A DNA stretch of 64,000 bases from an uncultured Clostridia bacterium (GTDB lineage Bacteria > Bacillota > Clostridia > UBA1381). Location: the NCBI GenBank assembly GCA_947591315.1, contig CANQDD010000011.1:25313-89312 (forward strand), written 5' to 3'. Position 1 is the first letter of the stretch. Each line of letters begins with the position of its first letter. Under the pieces are notes generated by a model that was given only the letters and a program-made list of their open reading frames with translations, did no database searches and was not told where the DNA came from. A program made the translations under genes and the position numbers. Positions 16,739-25,936 of this stretch are shown in pieces.

Positions 16739-17611
16739 ATGGCTTTTTCAAAACACAATTTTCGCTCGAACACACTTCCCGCGATGACAATGGCAGGGCC
16801 CGTTACGCTGTGGCTCGCGTTCTTTGTGGCGATACCGCTTATATACGTATTCATTATGAGCTTCTGCAGTATCGACGAAGCGTATAATGTGGTGTTCAAA
16901 TTCACAACGGCGAATTATCAGAGGCTTTTCGATCCGAACTATGTTCAGATTTACGGCACCTCCCTGATTGTCGCGTTTCTCACGACTGCAATATGTATAA
17001 TTATCGGCTATCCGTTCTCGTTCCTGATAGCGCGGACGACCTCGAAATATAAGGCGCTTTTGTATATGCTTATCATAATTCCGTTCTGGACAAACTCGCT
17101 TATCAGGATATACGGCTGGCGCACGTTTTTAGGCACGAACGGCTGGCTCAACACAATACTGACAACGCTGCACATAACGAGCGAGCCGGTACAATTCCTT
17201 TTTAATCGCGGCGCGACCGTTCTCGGCATGGTATACTGCCTGTTCCCGTTTATGGTGCTTCCGCTCTATACCGCGATCGAAAAGCTCGACAAGAGCCTGC
17301 TTGAAGCCTCATCGGACTTGGGCGCGAAGGGACCGTCAACGTTTATACGCGTGATACTTCCTCTCACTATGAGCGGAATATTTTCCGGAAGCATAATGGT
17401 GTTTATTCCGAGCCTGGGCTATTTCTTCGTAGCCGACATACTTGGCGGCGGCAACTCGGACGTTATAGGAAACCTTATCGAGCGTCAGTTCCAAAGCGGC
17501 AACAACTGGCCCCTCGGCGCGGCGCTGTCGATCATACTGATACTTATAACGCTGCTTCTTGTAAAGCTGTACCAAAAAGCGGGCGGCGACATGGAAAGTT
17601 TGGGGGTGTAG
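16739..17611 (+). CDS. potB: Spermidine/putrescine ABC transporter permease PotB
   Basis: 290 residues, six membrane helices, with the PotB-typical LIRIYGWRTFLGTNGWLN and EAA loop SLLEASSDLGAKGPSTFIRV. TAGGAGG precedes the ATG. It forms the membrane pore with PotC. Confidence 0.93.
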   Translation: MAFSKHNFRSNTLPAMTMAGPVTLWLAFFVAIPLIYVFIMSFCSIDEAYNVVFKFTTANYQRLFDPNYVQIYGTSLIVAFLTTAICIIIGYPFSFLIARTTSKYKALLYMLIIIPFWTNSLIRIYGWRTFLGTNGWLNTILTTLHITSEPVQFLFNRGATVLGMVYCLFPFMVLPLYTAIEKLDKSLLEASSDLGAKGPSTFIRVILPLTMSGIFSGSIMVFIPSLGYFFVADILGGGNSDVIGNLIERQFQSGNNWPLGAALSIILILITLLLVKLYQKAGGDMESLGV

Positions 17612-17614
17612 CGC

Positions 17615-18427
17615 ATGAAAAGAAAAACAAAGGCGGCTGTAAAGAAAATCGCGGGAATTATATTCTGCGGACTTGTATATTTGTTCCTGTTCCTGCCTAT
17701 CGCGGTAATCGTCACAAACTCCTTCAACGCCACGACCTCGAAGCCGTATCTGACATGGCGCGGATTTACGTTTGACTGGTATGTGAAGCTGTTTGACAAC
17801 AACACACTTCTCACCTCATTCGGAGTGACAATAGCTATCGCGGTAATAAGTACGCTTCTCGCCACGGCGATAGGAACGCTTGCGGCGGTGGGAATGTACA
17901 AGTATAAATTCAAGGGAAAGGGACTTATCGACGGACTTTTATACATACCTGTCGTAATTCCAGAAATAGTTCTCGGCATATCGCTTTTAACGCTGTTTTC
18001 AAACACGCATATTCCGCGGGGAATGCTTACGCTCATATTTGCGCATACGACGTTTTCAACCCCCTATGTAATATTCAACGTGCGCGCGAGACTCGCGGGA
18101 TATGACCAATCCATAGAGGAAGCGAGCATGGATCTTGGCGCGAACAGGATAGCGACGTTTAAGAATATAACGCTTCCTGTGCTCGCGCCCGGTATAAGCG
18201 GCGGCGCGCTGCTGGCGTTCACGCTCTCGATCGACGACGTGATAGTAAGCTATTTTACAAACGGACAGGTCAAGACGTTTCCGCTAAAGGTTATGGAGTC
18301 GATAAAAAGCGGAGTTGCGCCGGACGTGAACGCGCTCTCGACTCTGATACTTATCGGCACGATACTGCTCGTCATTCTGACAAAGAGCGACTTGTTAAAG
18401 AAAATAAAGGCATTAGTTAAAAGATAA
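17615..18427 (+). CDS. potC: Spermidine/putrescine ABC transporter permease PotC
   Basis: 270 residues, six membrane helices, EAA loop SIEEASMDLGANRIATFKNI and SIDDVIVSYFTNG near the C-terminus, typical of PotC. The start lies three bases after the potB stop, with GGGGGTG as ribosome site. Confidence 0.93.
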   Translation: MKRKTKAAVKKIAGIIFCGLVYLFLFLPIAVIVTNSFNATTSKPYLTWRGFTFDWYVKLFDNNTLLTSFGVTIAIAVISTLLATAIGTLAAVGMYKYKFKGKGLIDGLLYIPVVIPEIVLGISLLTLFSNTHIPRGMLTLIFAHTTFSTPYVIFNVRARLAGYDQSIEEASMDLGANRIATFKNITLPVLAPGISGGALLAFTLSIDDVIVSYFTNGQVKTFPLKVMESIKSGVAPDVNALSTLILIGTILLVILTKSDLLKKIKALVKR

Positions 18428-18442
18428 GAAAGGAAGATTAAA

Positions 18443-19507
18443 ATGAAAAAATATTTATTGAAATCAATGTCAATGCTGGCTGCGGCGTCGGTTGCCGCAC
18501 TCTCGCTCTCGCTTGTGAGCTGCGGCGGCTCGTCAGGCAATAACGGAGAGCTTAACATTTTCACATGGACGGAATACGTCCCCCAATCGGTGATAGACAA
18601 ATTCGAAGCCGAAACGGGAATAAAATGTAACGTTTCCACCTTCTCGTCAAACGAGGATATGCTGGCGAAGGTACGCTCCGAGGACGAAGGCGCTTACGAC
18701 CTTATCCAGCCGAGCGACTACATGGTGGAGCAAATGGCTTCACAGGGTATGCTCGAAGAAATCGACACGTCGAAGCTCACAAATTTATCGAACATCGGCA
18801 GCGAGTTTTTAAATCCGTCGTACGATCCGGGCAATAAGTATTCCGTGCCGTATCTCGGCGGAGTTGAAGCAATCGCGGTAAATACCGATATGATTAAGGA
18901 TACCATCACATCATACGACGATTTGTTTAATCCCGCATACGCGGGTCAGGAGGTAGTCCTCGACGATTTCCGCGCGATTATCGGCATGACGGCGAAAAGT
19001 CTCGGCTACAGCATGAGCACGACCGACAGGACGGAGCTTGATGAAATTAAATCAAAGCTGCTGTCGTTCAAGCCGAATGTCGCTCTGTTTGACTCGGACA
19101 GCCCGAAGTCGGCGCTTATTTCCGGCGAGTGTGCGCTCGCGTCGGTATGGAGCGCGGAGGTTGCGCTTGCTATGGACGAGGTTCCGTCCATCGAGGTCGT
19201 ATATCCCGACGAGGGCGCGTACCTGTTTGTCGATAACTGGTCAATTCCGAAGGGCGCGAAGAATGTTGACGGCGCGATGCAGTTTATAAACTTCATGCTT
19301 GACGCGGAAAATATGTCAATGGTACTTGAGGAATTTCCGTATATGTGTCCGAATGCGAAGGCTGTTGAGCTGATGGGCGAGGAATACGCGTCAAATAAGG
19401 CGAAAAATCCGCCCGCAGAGGTTATTGAAAAGGGCGAGTACATAAAAAATCTCGACACCGAAACGCTTGCGATTTACGACCAAATGTGGACGGAGCTAAA
19501 GAAATAG
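18443..19507 (+). CDS. potD: Spermidine/putrescine-binding lipoprotein PotD
   Basis: 354 residues. The lipoprotein signal has lipobox LVSC. The mature part starts with LNIFTWTEYVPQSVIDKFE, and contains DLIQPSDYMVEQM and SVPYLGGVEAIAVNTD, matching the PotD/PotF polyamine-binding fold. It captures extracellular polyamine for PotABC. Confidence 0.93.
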   Translation: MKKYLLKSMSMLAAASVAALSLSLVSCGGSSGNNGELNIFTWTEYVPQSVIDKFEAETGIKCNVSTFSSNEDMLAKVRSEDEGAYDLIQPSDYMVEQMASQGMLEEIDTSKLTNLSNIGSEFLNPSYDPGNKYSVPYLGGVEAIAVNTDMIKDTITSYDDLFNPAYAGQEVVLDDFRAIIGMTAKSLGYSMSTTDRTELDEIKSKLLSFKPNVALFDSDSPKSALISGECALASVWSAEVALAMDEVPSIEVVYPDEGAYLFVDNWSIPKGAKNVDGAMQFINFMLDAENMSMVLEEFPYMCPNAKAVELMGEEYASNKAKNPPAEVIEKGEYIKNLDTETLAIYDQMWTELKK

Positions 19508-19517
19508 GAGTAAAATC

Positions 19518-20990
19518 ATGGAAATTAAGAAAATGTATATAGGCGGCGAATGGCTTTCGAGCGACAAGGTGCTTGACGTGATAAATCCTGCGGACGGTAA
19601 GGTTTTCGCTCAGGTTTACGAGAGCAGCGTCGAGGATACGAGAAAAGCGATAGCCGCAGCGAAGAAATCATTTTACGAAACGCGCGAATGGCGCGACATG
19701 GACTCGCAGGAGCGCGGCGATATTATATTGAAAATCGCCGATAAGATAGAGGAATACGCCGACGAGTTTGCGCGGCTCGACACTCTGGATAACGGCAAAC
19801 CGCTGCGCGAAGCCGAGGGCGATATATCCGACGGAATACACACCTTCCGCTATTACGCGTCGCTCATAAAAGCGCCGCATGGAGGAGCGTACGACGTAAA
19901 CAAAGGCTTCGGGGAGATGCACTCGTATACCGTTCATGAGCCGGTCGGAGTATGCGCGCAGATAACGCCGTGGAACTATCCGTTTCTAATGTCGGTCTGG
20001 AAGCTTGCGCCGGCTCTTGCGGCGGGCAATTCCGTAGTATTCAAGCCTTCGCCGAAGGCTCCCCTTTCCACGATCAGGCTTTTCGAGGTGTTTGAGGAGG
20101 TTGGAATACCCGCCGGAGCGGCAAATCTCGTGATAGGCGACGCGGAGGTCGGCACGGAGATGGCACAGAACAAGGACGTTGACATGATAACGTTTACCGG
20201 CAGCACGAGAGTAGGCAGCCACCTTATGAGGTGCGCGTCGGGCAACATAAAGAAGATTGGTCTGGAGCTTGGCGGAAAATCGCCGAATGTGATTTTTGCC
20301 GACTGCGATCTTGACGGCTCGGTGGAATGGGCGATGGTCGGAATATTCTTTAATCAGGGCGAGGTCTGCTCCGCCGGTTCGAGAATAATTATTGAAAAAT
20401 CAATAAAGGACGAATTTGTAAAGCGGCTCGCAAAAAGGGCGAACGCCATGACTATTGGGAACGGTCTTGACAATCCCGATATTGGGCCGCTTATCGACGA
20501 AACGCAAATGAACCGCGTTCTCGATTATATAAAAAGCGGTATAGACGAGGGCGCGACTCTCGTCTGCGGCGGCACACGCTATACGGAAAACGGCTGCGAA
20601 AACGGCTACTTCGTGCGACCGACGATTTTCGATAACTGCACAAGCGACATGAAAATAGTGCGCGAGGAAATTTTCGGTCCCGTAGTAACGGTGCAGACGT
20701 TTGAAACCGAGGAGGAAGCCGTAGCGATGGCGAACGACACGGACTACGGTCTTGCCGGAGCGTGCTTTACCTCCGACATAACGCGCGCCATGCGTGTAAT
20801 AAAGGAAATAAGAGCCGGAATAACGTGGATAAACTGCTATAATCCGACCTTCAACGAAGCGCCGTGGGGCGGCTACAAGATGTCCGGTATCGGACGTGAG
20901 CTGGGCGTTCACGGACTGGAGGAATATCAGGAGATAAAGCAGATAAATATAAACCTTACGCCAGGCGTACTCGGCTGGTATGAGAATTGA
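19518..20990 (+). CDS. Aldehyde dehydrogenase, probably gamma-aminobutyraldehyde dehydrogenase
   Basis: 490 residues, full-length NAD(P)-dependent ALDH: ITPWNYPFLM, FTGSTRVG, general base E250 in GLELGGKSPN and nucleophile C284 in NQGEVCSAGSR. It resembles betaine-aldehyde / 4-aminobutanal dehydrogenases (PatD/PuuC). Placed between potD and the putrescine aminotransferase, its substrate is most likely 4-aminobutanal, giving GABA. Confidence 0.85.
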   Translation: MEIKKMYIGGEWLSSDKVLDVINPADGKVFAQVYESSVEDTRKAIAAAKKSFYETREWRDMDSQERGDIILKIADKIEEYADEFARLDTLDNGKPLREAEGDISDGIHTFRYYASLIKAPHGGAYDVNKGFGEMHSYTVHEPVGVCAQITPWNYPFLMSVWKLAPALAAGNSVVFKPSPKAPLSTIRLFEVFEEVGIPAGAANLVIGDAEVGTEMAQNKDVDMITFTGSTRVGSHLMRCASGNIKKIGLELGGKSPNVIFADCDLDGSVEWAMVGIFFNQGEVCSAGSRIIIEKSIKDEFVKRLAKRANAMTIGNGLDNPDIGPLIDETQMNRVLDYIKSGIDEGATLVCGGTRYTENGCENGYFVRPTIFDNCTSDMKIVREEIFGPVVTVQTFETEEEAVAMANDTDYGLAGACFTSDITRAMRVIKEIRAGITWINCYNPTFNEAPWGGYKMSGIGRELGVHGLEEYQEIKQININLTPGVLGWYEN

Positions 20991-21012
20991 TATTGAAAAG
21001 GAGATTTTATAA

Positions 21013-22365
21013 ATGAGTTTTGAACAGGTTTCAAAGGATTTGGAAAAGGTAATAGGTTATATAAAATCCGATGAACTTACAAATGAGCAGAAGGACGAAA
21101 TGACAAAGGAAACCATAGAATATTTTGACAACTACGTTTCGCCCGGCTGGCTGAAATACAGAAAATCGGTATCGACAAATTCAGCCGCGCTCGAGTGGCG
21201 CGACCATGACAGCGTTTGCGAGGGGCTTTACGGCGAGGAATTTATCGACTGTCTCGGTGGCTTCGGAATATACACCTGCGGTCACAGAAATCCTGAAATA
21301 CTCGACGTGGTAAAGGCTCAGCTTGAGCATCAGGCGCTGCACTCGCAGGAGCTTTTAGACCCTCTGCGCGGCTATCTCGCGAAGGCTATGGCTGAGATCA
21401 CGCCGGGGGATCTGAGCAAGTGCTTCTTCACAAACGGCGGCGCGGAGGCTGTGGAAATGGCTCTGAAGCTCGCAAGAATTGCAACCGGCGGACGATGGTA
21501 CATTTCGACTGTCGGCGCGTTCCACGGCAAGTCAATGGGCGCGATTTCGGTAGGCGGTAAAAATACATACCGCGTTCCATACACGCCGATGGTGCAGCAA
21601 ATTCAGCACGTTGAATACGGAAACGCTGAGGACGCGCGAAAGGCTATTAGGAACCTCACCGCTGTGGGCGAAAAGGTAGCGGCGATGATAGTCGAGCCTA
21701 TTCAGGGCGAAGCGGGAGTTATCGTTCCTCCCGAAGGATATTTAAAGGAGCTTCGCGAAATCTGCGACGAGTACGGAGTGGCGCTGATATTTGACGAAAT
21801 ACAGTGCGGTATGGGAAGAACGGGAACCATGTGGCGCTGTCAGGCGGAGGGTGTCGCGCCGGACATCATGACGTTCGGTAAGGCGTTCGGCGGCGGCATT
21901 ATGCCTATCACGGGCTTGATATGCACGTCAAAAATGTGGGTCGACGAGCTTGTCGACAATCCGTGGCTTTTGGGTTCGCCGACCTTCGGCGGCAATCCTG
22001 TATGCTGCAGCGCGGCAATCGCGACGATAAAATACATGATTGACAACGACATTCCCGGAATGTGCGCGAAAAAGGGTAAAATATTAAAGGACGGACTTAT
22101 GAAGCTTAAGGAAAAGTATCCGGAGGTAATCGACGACGTTCGCGGCACGGGACTTATGCTCGCGGTCGAGTTTTGCAAATCGGAGGTCGGTTACAGCATC
22201 GCAAAGGGACTGTTCGCGCGCGGAGTTATGACGGCGGGAACGCTCGTAAACGCAAAATGTATACGCTTTGAGCCGCCGGCGGTAATCACCGAGGAACAGA
22301 TCGCCGCCGTTACGGAACGCATGGACGCGGCGATAGCGGACACAAAAAAGGAATTTAATTTATAA
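21013..22365 (+). CDS. patA: Putrescine aminotransferase
   Basis: 450 residues, class III PLP aminotransferase close to YgjG/PatA. It has the long N-terminal extension, FDEIQCGMGRTGTMW, and PLP lysine in DIMTFGKAFGGGIMP. It transfers the amino group of putrescine to 2-oxoglutarate or pyruvate, yielding 4-aminobutanal, the substrate of the preceding dehydrogenase. AAAAGGAG precedes the ATG. Confidence 0.9.
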   Translation: MSFEQVSKDLEKVIGYIKSDELTNEQKDEMTKETIEYFDNYVSPGWLKYRKSVSTNSAALEWRDHDSVCEGLYGEEFIDCLGGFGIYTCGHRNPEILDVVKAQLEHQALHSQELLDPLRGYLAKAMAEITPGDLSKCFFTNGGAEAVEMALKLARIATGGRWYISTVGAFHGKSMGAISVGGKNTYRVPYTPMVQQIQHVEYGNAEDARKAIRNLTAVGEKVAAMIVEPIQGEAGVIVPPEGYLKELREICDEYGVALIFDEIQCGMGRTGTMWRCQAEGVAPDIMTFGKAFGGGIMPITGLICTSKMWVDELVDNPWLLGSPTFGGNPVCCSAAIATIKYMIDNDIPGMCAKKGKILKDGLMKLKEKYPEVIDDVRGTGLMLAVEFCKSEVGYSIAKGLFARGVMTAGTLVNAKCIRFEPPAVITEEQIAAVTERMDAAIADTKKEFNL

Positions 22366-22376
22366 AGGGCAGAATT

Positions 22377-23486
22377 ATGAAAACATTTAAAATAGCTCCC
22401 TCCGTGGTATCGCTCGATACCGCGGAGGACTTTTGCGAAAGATATTGTATCAACGAAAACGACCTTGTAATAACAAATGATTTTACATGGAACAAATTTT
22501 TCAAAAATCAGCGCGCGGGCAATCTGATTTTCATTCAGAATTACGGCATCGGCGAGCCGAACGATGAAATGGTAGAGCGCATCTTCCGCGACATAAAAAG
22601 CGAATATACACGCGTTATCGCGATAGGCGGCGGCACTGTGCTTGATGTGGCAAAGCTGTTCGCGCTGCGGCAGACCTCGCCCGTAACGGATCTGTTCGAC
22701 AAAAATATTTCCGCAATAAAGGAAAAGCGGCTTATCCTTGTCCCGACCACCTGCGGTACGGGCAGTGAAATCACAAATATTTCTATTCTGGAATTTAAAA
22801 AGCGTCATACAAAATTCGGTCTTGCCGACGACGCTTTATACGCCGACGAAGCCGTGCTCGTGCCGGAGCTTATGGACGGCATACCGTTTTCTGTGTTTGC
22901 CGTAAGCTCGGTCGACGCGCTTATCCACGCGTTTGAGAGCTATCTCTCGCCGAAAGCGTCGGTGTTCTCGCAGACGTTCTCGATACAGGCGGCGAAAATG
23001 ATTTTATCGGGCTATAAGAAAATAGAAAACGGAGCGGAGCTGTCGCCGGAGTTGCTCAAGAGCTTTTTAGTCGCGTCAGACTTCGCGGGAATAGCGTTTT
23101 CAAACGCGGGCTGCGCGGCTGTTCACGCGATGAGTTATCCGCTCGGAGCGGAGTTTCATATTCCGCACGGTGAAGCGAATTACACGGTATTTTCCGGTGT
23201 TTTCAAAACATATATGAAAAGGGAACCAAACGGCGCGATAAGCCTTCTTTGCGGGATCATATCAAAAATACTCGGCTGTGACGGTGCGGAGGCTTTAGAC
23301 GAGCTTGACCGCCTGCTCGACAGCGCGGTTTTGAAGAAAAAACGCCTCGGTGAATACGGCATGACAAGGGAGCAGATAACGAAATTTGCCGCGTCAGTAA
23401 CGGAAAATCAAAAGCGGCTTTTATCGAACAGCTATGTACCGCTTACAACGGAGCAGATAGCGGAAATTTACGCCGAGCTGTATTGA
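22377..23486 (+). CDS. 4hbD: NAD-dependent 4-hydroxybutyrate dehydrogenase
   Basis: 369-residue iron-dependent alcohol dehydrogenase. GGGTVLDVAK binds the nucleotide, VPTTCGTGSE is the family signature, and the metal ligands lie in SSVDALIHAFESY and AAVHAMSYPLG...FHIPHGEAN. The overall pattern (N-terminal KIAPSVVSLDTAEDF, C-terminal RLLSNSYVPLT) matches the Clostridium kluyveri 4HbD. It reduces succinate semialdehyde to 4-hydroxybutyrate, using the product of the GABA aminotransferase downstream. Confidence 0.85.
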   Translation: MKTFKIAPSVVSLDTAEDFCERYCINENDLVITNDFTWNKFFKNQRAGNLIFIQNYGIGEPNDEMVERIFRDIKSEYTRVIAIGGGTVLDVAKLFALRQTSPVTDLFDKNISAIKEKRLILVPTTCGTGSEITNISILEFKKRHTKFGLADDALYADEAVLVPELMDGIPFSVFAVSSVDALIHAFESYLSPKASVFSQTFSIQAAKMILSGYKKIENGAELSPELLKSFLVASDFAGIAFSNAGCAAVHAMSYPLGAEFHIPHGEANYTVFSGVFKTYMKREPNGAISLLCGIISKILGCDGAEALDELDRLLDSAVLKKKRLGEYGMTREQITKFAASVTENQKRLLSNSYVPLTTEQIAEIYAELY

Positions 23487-23500
23487 TTGGACTTGAGATA

Positions 23501-24367
23501 ATGCTGAAAAAACAAAATATCACCAAGATTTCGGCGGCGGCTATGTTAGTGTCGGCGGCTATGATATGGGGCGGCTCATTCGTGGTCGTAAAAAGCAGTC
23601 TCAATTATGTAACTCCGATGTGGCAGCTTGTGTACAGACTTGCGGTGGCGTCAGTCAGTGGTATTGTGCTTTTTCTTACGCAGCTCAGGTATGTTTGCAA
23701 GCAATATATAAAACAGGGTATTATTCTCGGATTTATATTTGCTGCCGCATTGATATTCCAGAATTACGGCGCAAATGTCAGTACCGCAAGCAAATGTGCG
23801 TTTCTCACCGTAAGCTATGTGGCGTTTACGCCGATAATAGGAGCGTTATTTTTGAAGCGGCGGCTTACACCGAAAAAGGTAATAACCGTAACAATCTGTA
23901 TGATTGGCGTGGGACTTGTTACACTTGATGAAAGCTTATCGTTCGCGGCGGGAGATATATTTCTTTTAGCGACAGGCGCGGCATATGCACTGCATATCCT
24001 GTATATTGATCGGTGCCGCGGCAAAAACGGCGTGATAATTATACATGTAGTTCAAATATGGACGGCTCTCATAATCGCGGTTATTATGGCGGCAATGCTT
24101 GAACCGTTCTGCATAACGCAAGAAAAATCGTTTTGGGTAAGTATTGCATACTGCGGAATATTTGAGGTGCTTATAGGCTTTTTTCTGCAGTTTAAGGGGC
24201 AGCAGAACACCAATCCTTCACTTGCGGGAATTATACTTTCGTCCGAGTGCGTTTTTGCGTGGCTGTTCGGAGTAATATTCCAGAATGATCCATGCGATAT
24301 AAAAATATGTGCCGGAGGATTATTGATATTTGCTTCGGCGGTTATCGAATCATTAAATAATAAATAA
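23501..24367 (+). CDS. EamA/DMT-family permease
   Basis: About 288 residues with ten predicted membrane helices in two EamA halves (SAAMIWGGSFVVVKSSLNYV opens the first). The substrate is not predictable from sequence; export of an amine or of GABA would fit the operon. ATG 23501 was chosen. A TTG at 23483 overlapping the 4hbD stop is possible. The gene breaks the run of catabolic enzymes between 4hbD and gabT. Confidence 0.75.
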   Translation: MLKKQNITKISAAAMLVSAAMIWGGSFVVVKSSLNYVTPMWQLVYRLAVASVSGIVLFLTQLRYVCKQYIKQGIILGFIFAAALIFQNYGANVSTASKCAFLTVSYVAFTPIIGALFLKRRLTPKKVITVTICMIGVGLVTLDESLSFAAGDIFLLATGAAYALHILYIDRCRGKNGVIIIHVVQIWTALIIAVIMAAMLEPFCITQEKSFWVSIAYCGIFEVLIGFFLQFKGQQNTNPSLAGIILSSECVFAWLFGVIFQNDPCDIKICAGGLLIFASAVIESLNNK

Positions 24368-24381
24368 AAGGAGATTTTAAT

Positions 24382-25746
24382 ATGACGGAATTAAAATACG
24401 CGCTTCCGGAAATCAAAACGGAAACGCTTCCCGGACCGAACGCGTCGGATATTATCAAGCGCAGAGAAAACGCGATCCCGAACGCCATAAAATGCGGCTA
24501 TCCGCTTGTTGTCAAGCGCGGCGAGGGCGCGATGATAGAGGACGTTGACGGAAATATATTTCTCGACTGGGTAGGAGGCGTGGGAGTAATGAACGCCGGC
24601 TACAGTCAGCCGGAGGTGATCGCGGCTGTTAAAGAGCAGTCGGAACGGTTTTTCCATGTGATGATGAATATAGGGACTCACGAGGGTTATGTCGCTCTTG
24701 CGGAGGAGATGAATAAGCTGGTACCCGTAAGAGGCGAAACAAAAAAGACCATGTTCGTAAACTCGGGCGCTGAGGCGGACGAAAACGCGGTGAAAATCGC
24801 GAAGCAGTACACTAAGCGCCCGAATATAATCGTATTTTCCGGCGCGTTTCACGGCAGAACGGCTATGACGATGGCTATGACCTCAAAAAAGGCGTATGCC
24901 TACGGCATGGGACCGTTCCCCGACGGAGTGTACCGCGCGGAATTCCCGTATCTCTACAGAAAGCCGAACGGCATGAGCGACGACGAGGCGGTAGAATACT
25001 ATATAGAGCGATTTAAAGCGGTATTTGAGGAATGCTCGCCGCCGGAATTTGTCGCCGCGGTAGTCGTCGAGCCGGTGCAGGGCGAGGGCGGATTTATTCC
25101 CGCGCCTATCGAGTGGGTAAAAGCTGTGAGAAAGATATGCGACGAGCACGGCATACTTCTCGTCGCGGACGAGGTGCAGACGGGCTTTGGCAGATCGGGA
25201 AAAATGTTCGTATCGGAATACTGGAAGGAAGCCGGCTGCGCGCCCGACATTATGACAAGCGCGAAATCCATAGCCGCAGGAGCGCCGCTGTCCGCAGTCA
25301 CGGCAAGCGCGGAAATAATGAACTCATGCCGCGCCGGAACGCTCGGCGGAACATTTTCCGGAAACGCTCTCGCGTGCGCGTCGGCTCTTGAAGTGATTAA
25401 AATTATGGAAAAATATAATCTCCCCGGGCGCGCCGCGAAAATAGGAATGCGTTTCCGCGAATTTATGCACACGCTCGAAAAATACGGAGTGATCGGCGAC
25501 GTGCGCGGTATAGGCGCAATGACGGGCGTGGAGCTTGTAAAGGACGTTAAAACAAAGGAACCGTATCCCGAGCTTACGGCGAAGCTCATACAAACCGCCG
25601 CCCAAAACGGACTTATCATCGAAAACGCCGGAACATACGGAAACGTGATACGTTTCCTGTGTCCGCTCGTTGTTACGGACGAGCAGCTTGAGGCGGGTTT
25701 AAAAATATTCGAGAACGCGCTCGCGGCGGCGTTAAAGACTGTTTGA
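24382..25746 (+). CDS. gabT: 4-aminobutyrate (GABA) aminotransferase
   Basis: 454 residues, class III aminotransferase: VNSGAEADENAVKIAK, GAFHGRTAMTMAMTS, VADEVQTGFGRSGKMF and PLP lysine in DIMTSAKSIAAGAPLSAV, all as in GabT. It converts GABA plus 2-oxoglutarate to succinate semialdehyde plus glutamate. AAAAGGAG precedes the ATG. Last gene of the operon, followed by a terminator. Confidence 0.87.
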   Translation: MTELKYALPEIKTETLPGPNASDIIKRRENAIPNAIKCGYPLVVKRGEGAMIEDVDGNIFLDWVGGVGVMNAGYSQPEVIAAVKEQSERFFHVMMNIGTHEGYVALAEEMNKLVPVRGETKKTMFVNSGAEADENAVKIAKQYTKRPNIIVFSGAFHGRTAMTMAMTSKKAYAYGMGPFPDGVYRAEFPYLYRKPNGMSDDEAVEYYIERFKAVFEECSPPEFVAAVVVEPVQGEGGFIPAPIEWVKAVRKICDEHGILLVADEVQTGFGRSGKMFVSEYWKEAGCAPDIMTSAKSIAAGAPLSAVTASAEIMNSCRAGTLGGTFSGNALACASALEVIKIMEKYNLPGRAAKIGMRFREFMHTLEKYGVIGDVRGIGAMTGVELVKDVKTKEPYPELTAKLIQTAAQNGLIIENAGTYGNVIRFLCPLVVTDEQLEAGLKIFENALAAALKTV

Positions 25747-25766
25747 AGCTTTGAAAATTAAATTAC

Positions 25767-25801
25767 GGCAGGAAGCCGCTCGGCGGCATTCCTGCCTTTT
25801 G
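25767..25801 (+). terminator. Terminator of the polyamine operon
   Basis: GGCAGGAAGCCG-CTCGG-CGGCATTCCTGCC then TTTTG, 20 bases after the gabT stop. Confidence 0.75.
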
Positions 25802-25936
25802 TATTCCAAAATAATTTATAAAATACTGATTTTCATTTTCCCTCGCAAAAATCGGATAAAATTTTTTTATCGCTTGAATAAAAGGAAAAACAGTGATAAA
25901 ATAAAGGGTGTAACGTATAAGAAAGCCGTGGTAAAA

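Noticed and set aside
25751..25936. N-terminal extension of the MATE protein
   Set aside because: AT-rich, basic and unlike MATE N-termini, and it overlaps the terminator of the polyamine operon.
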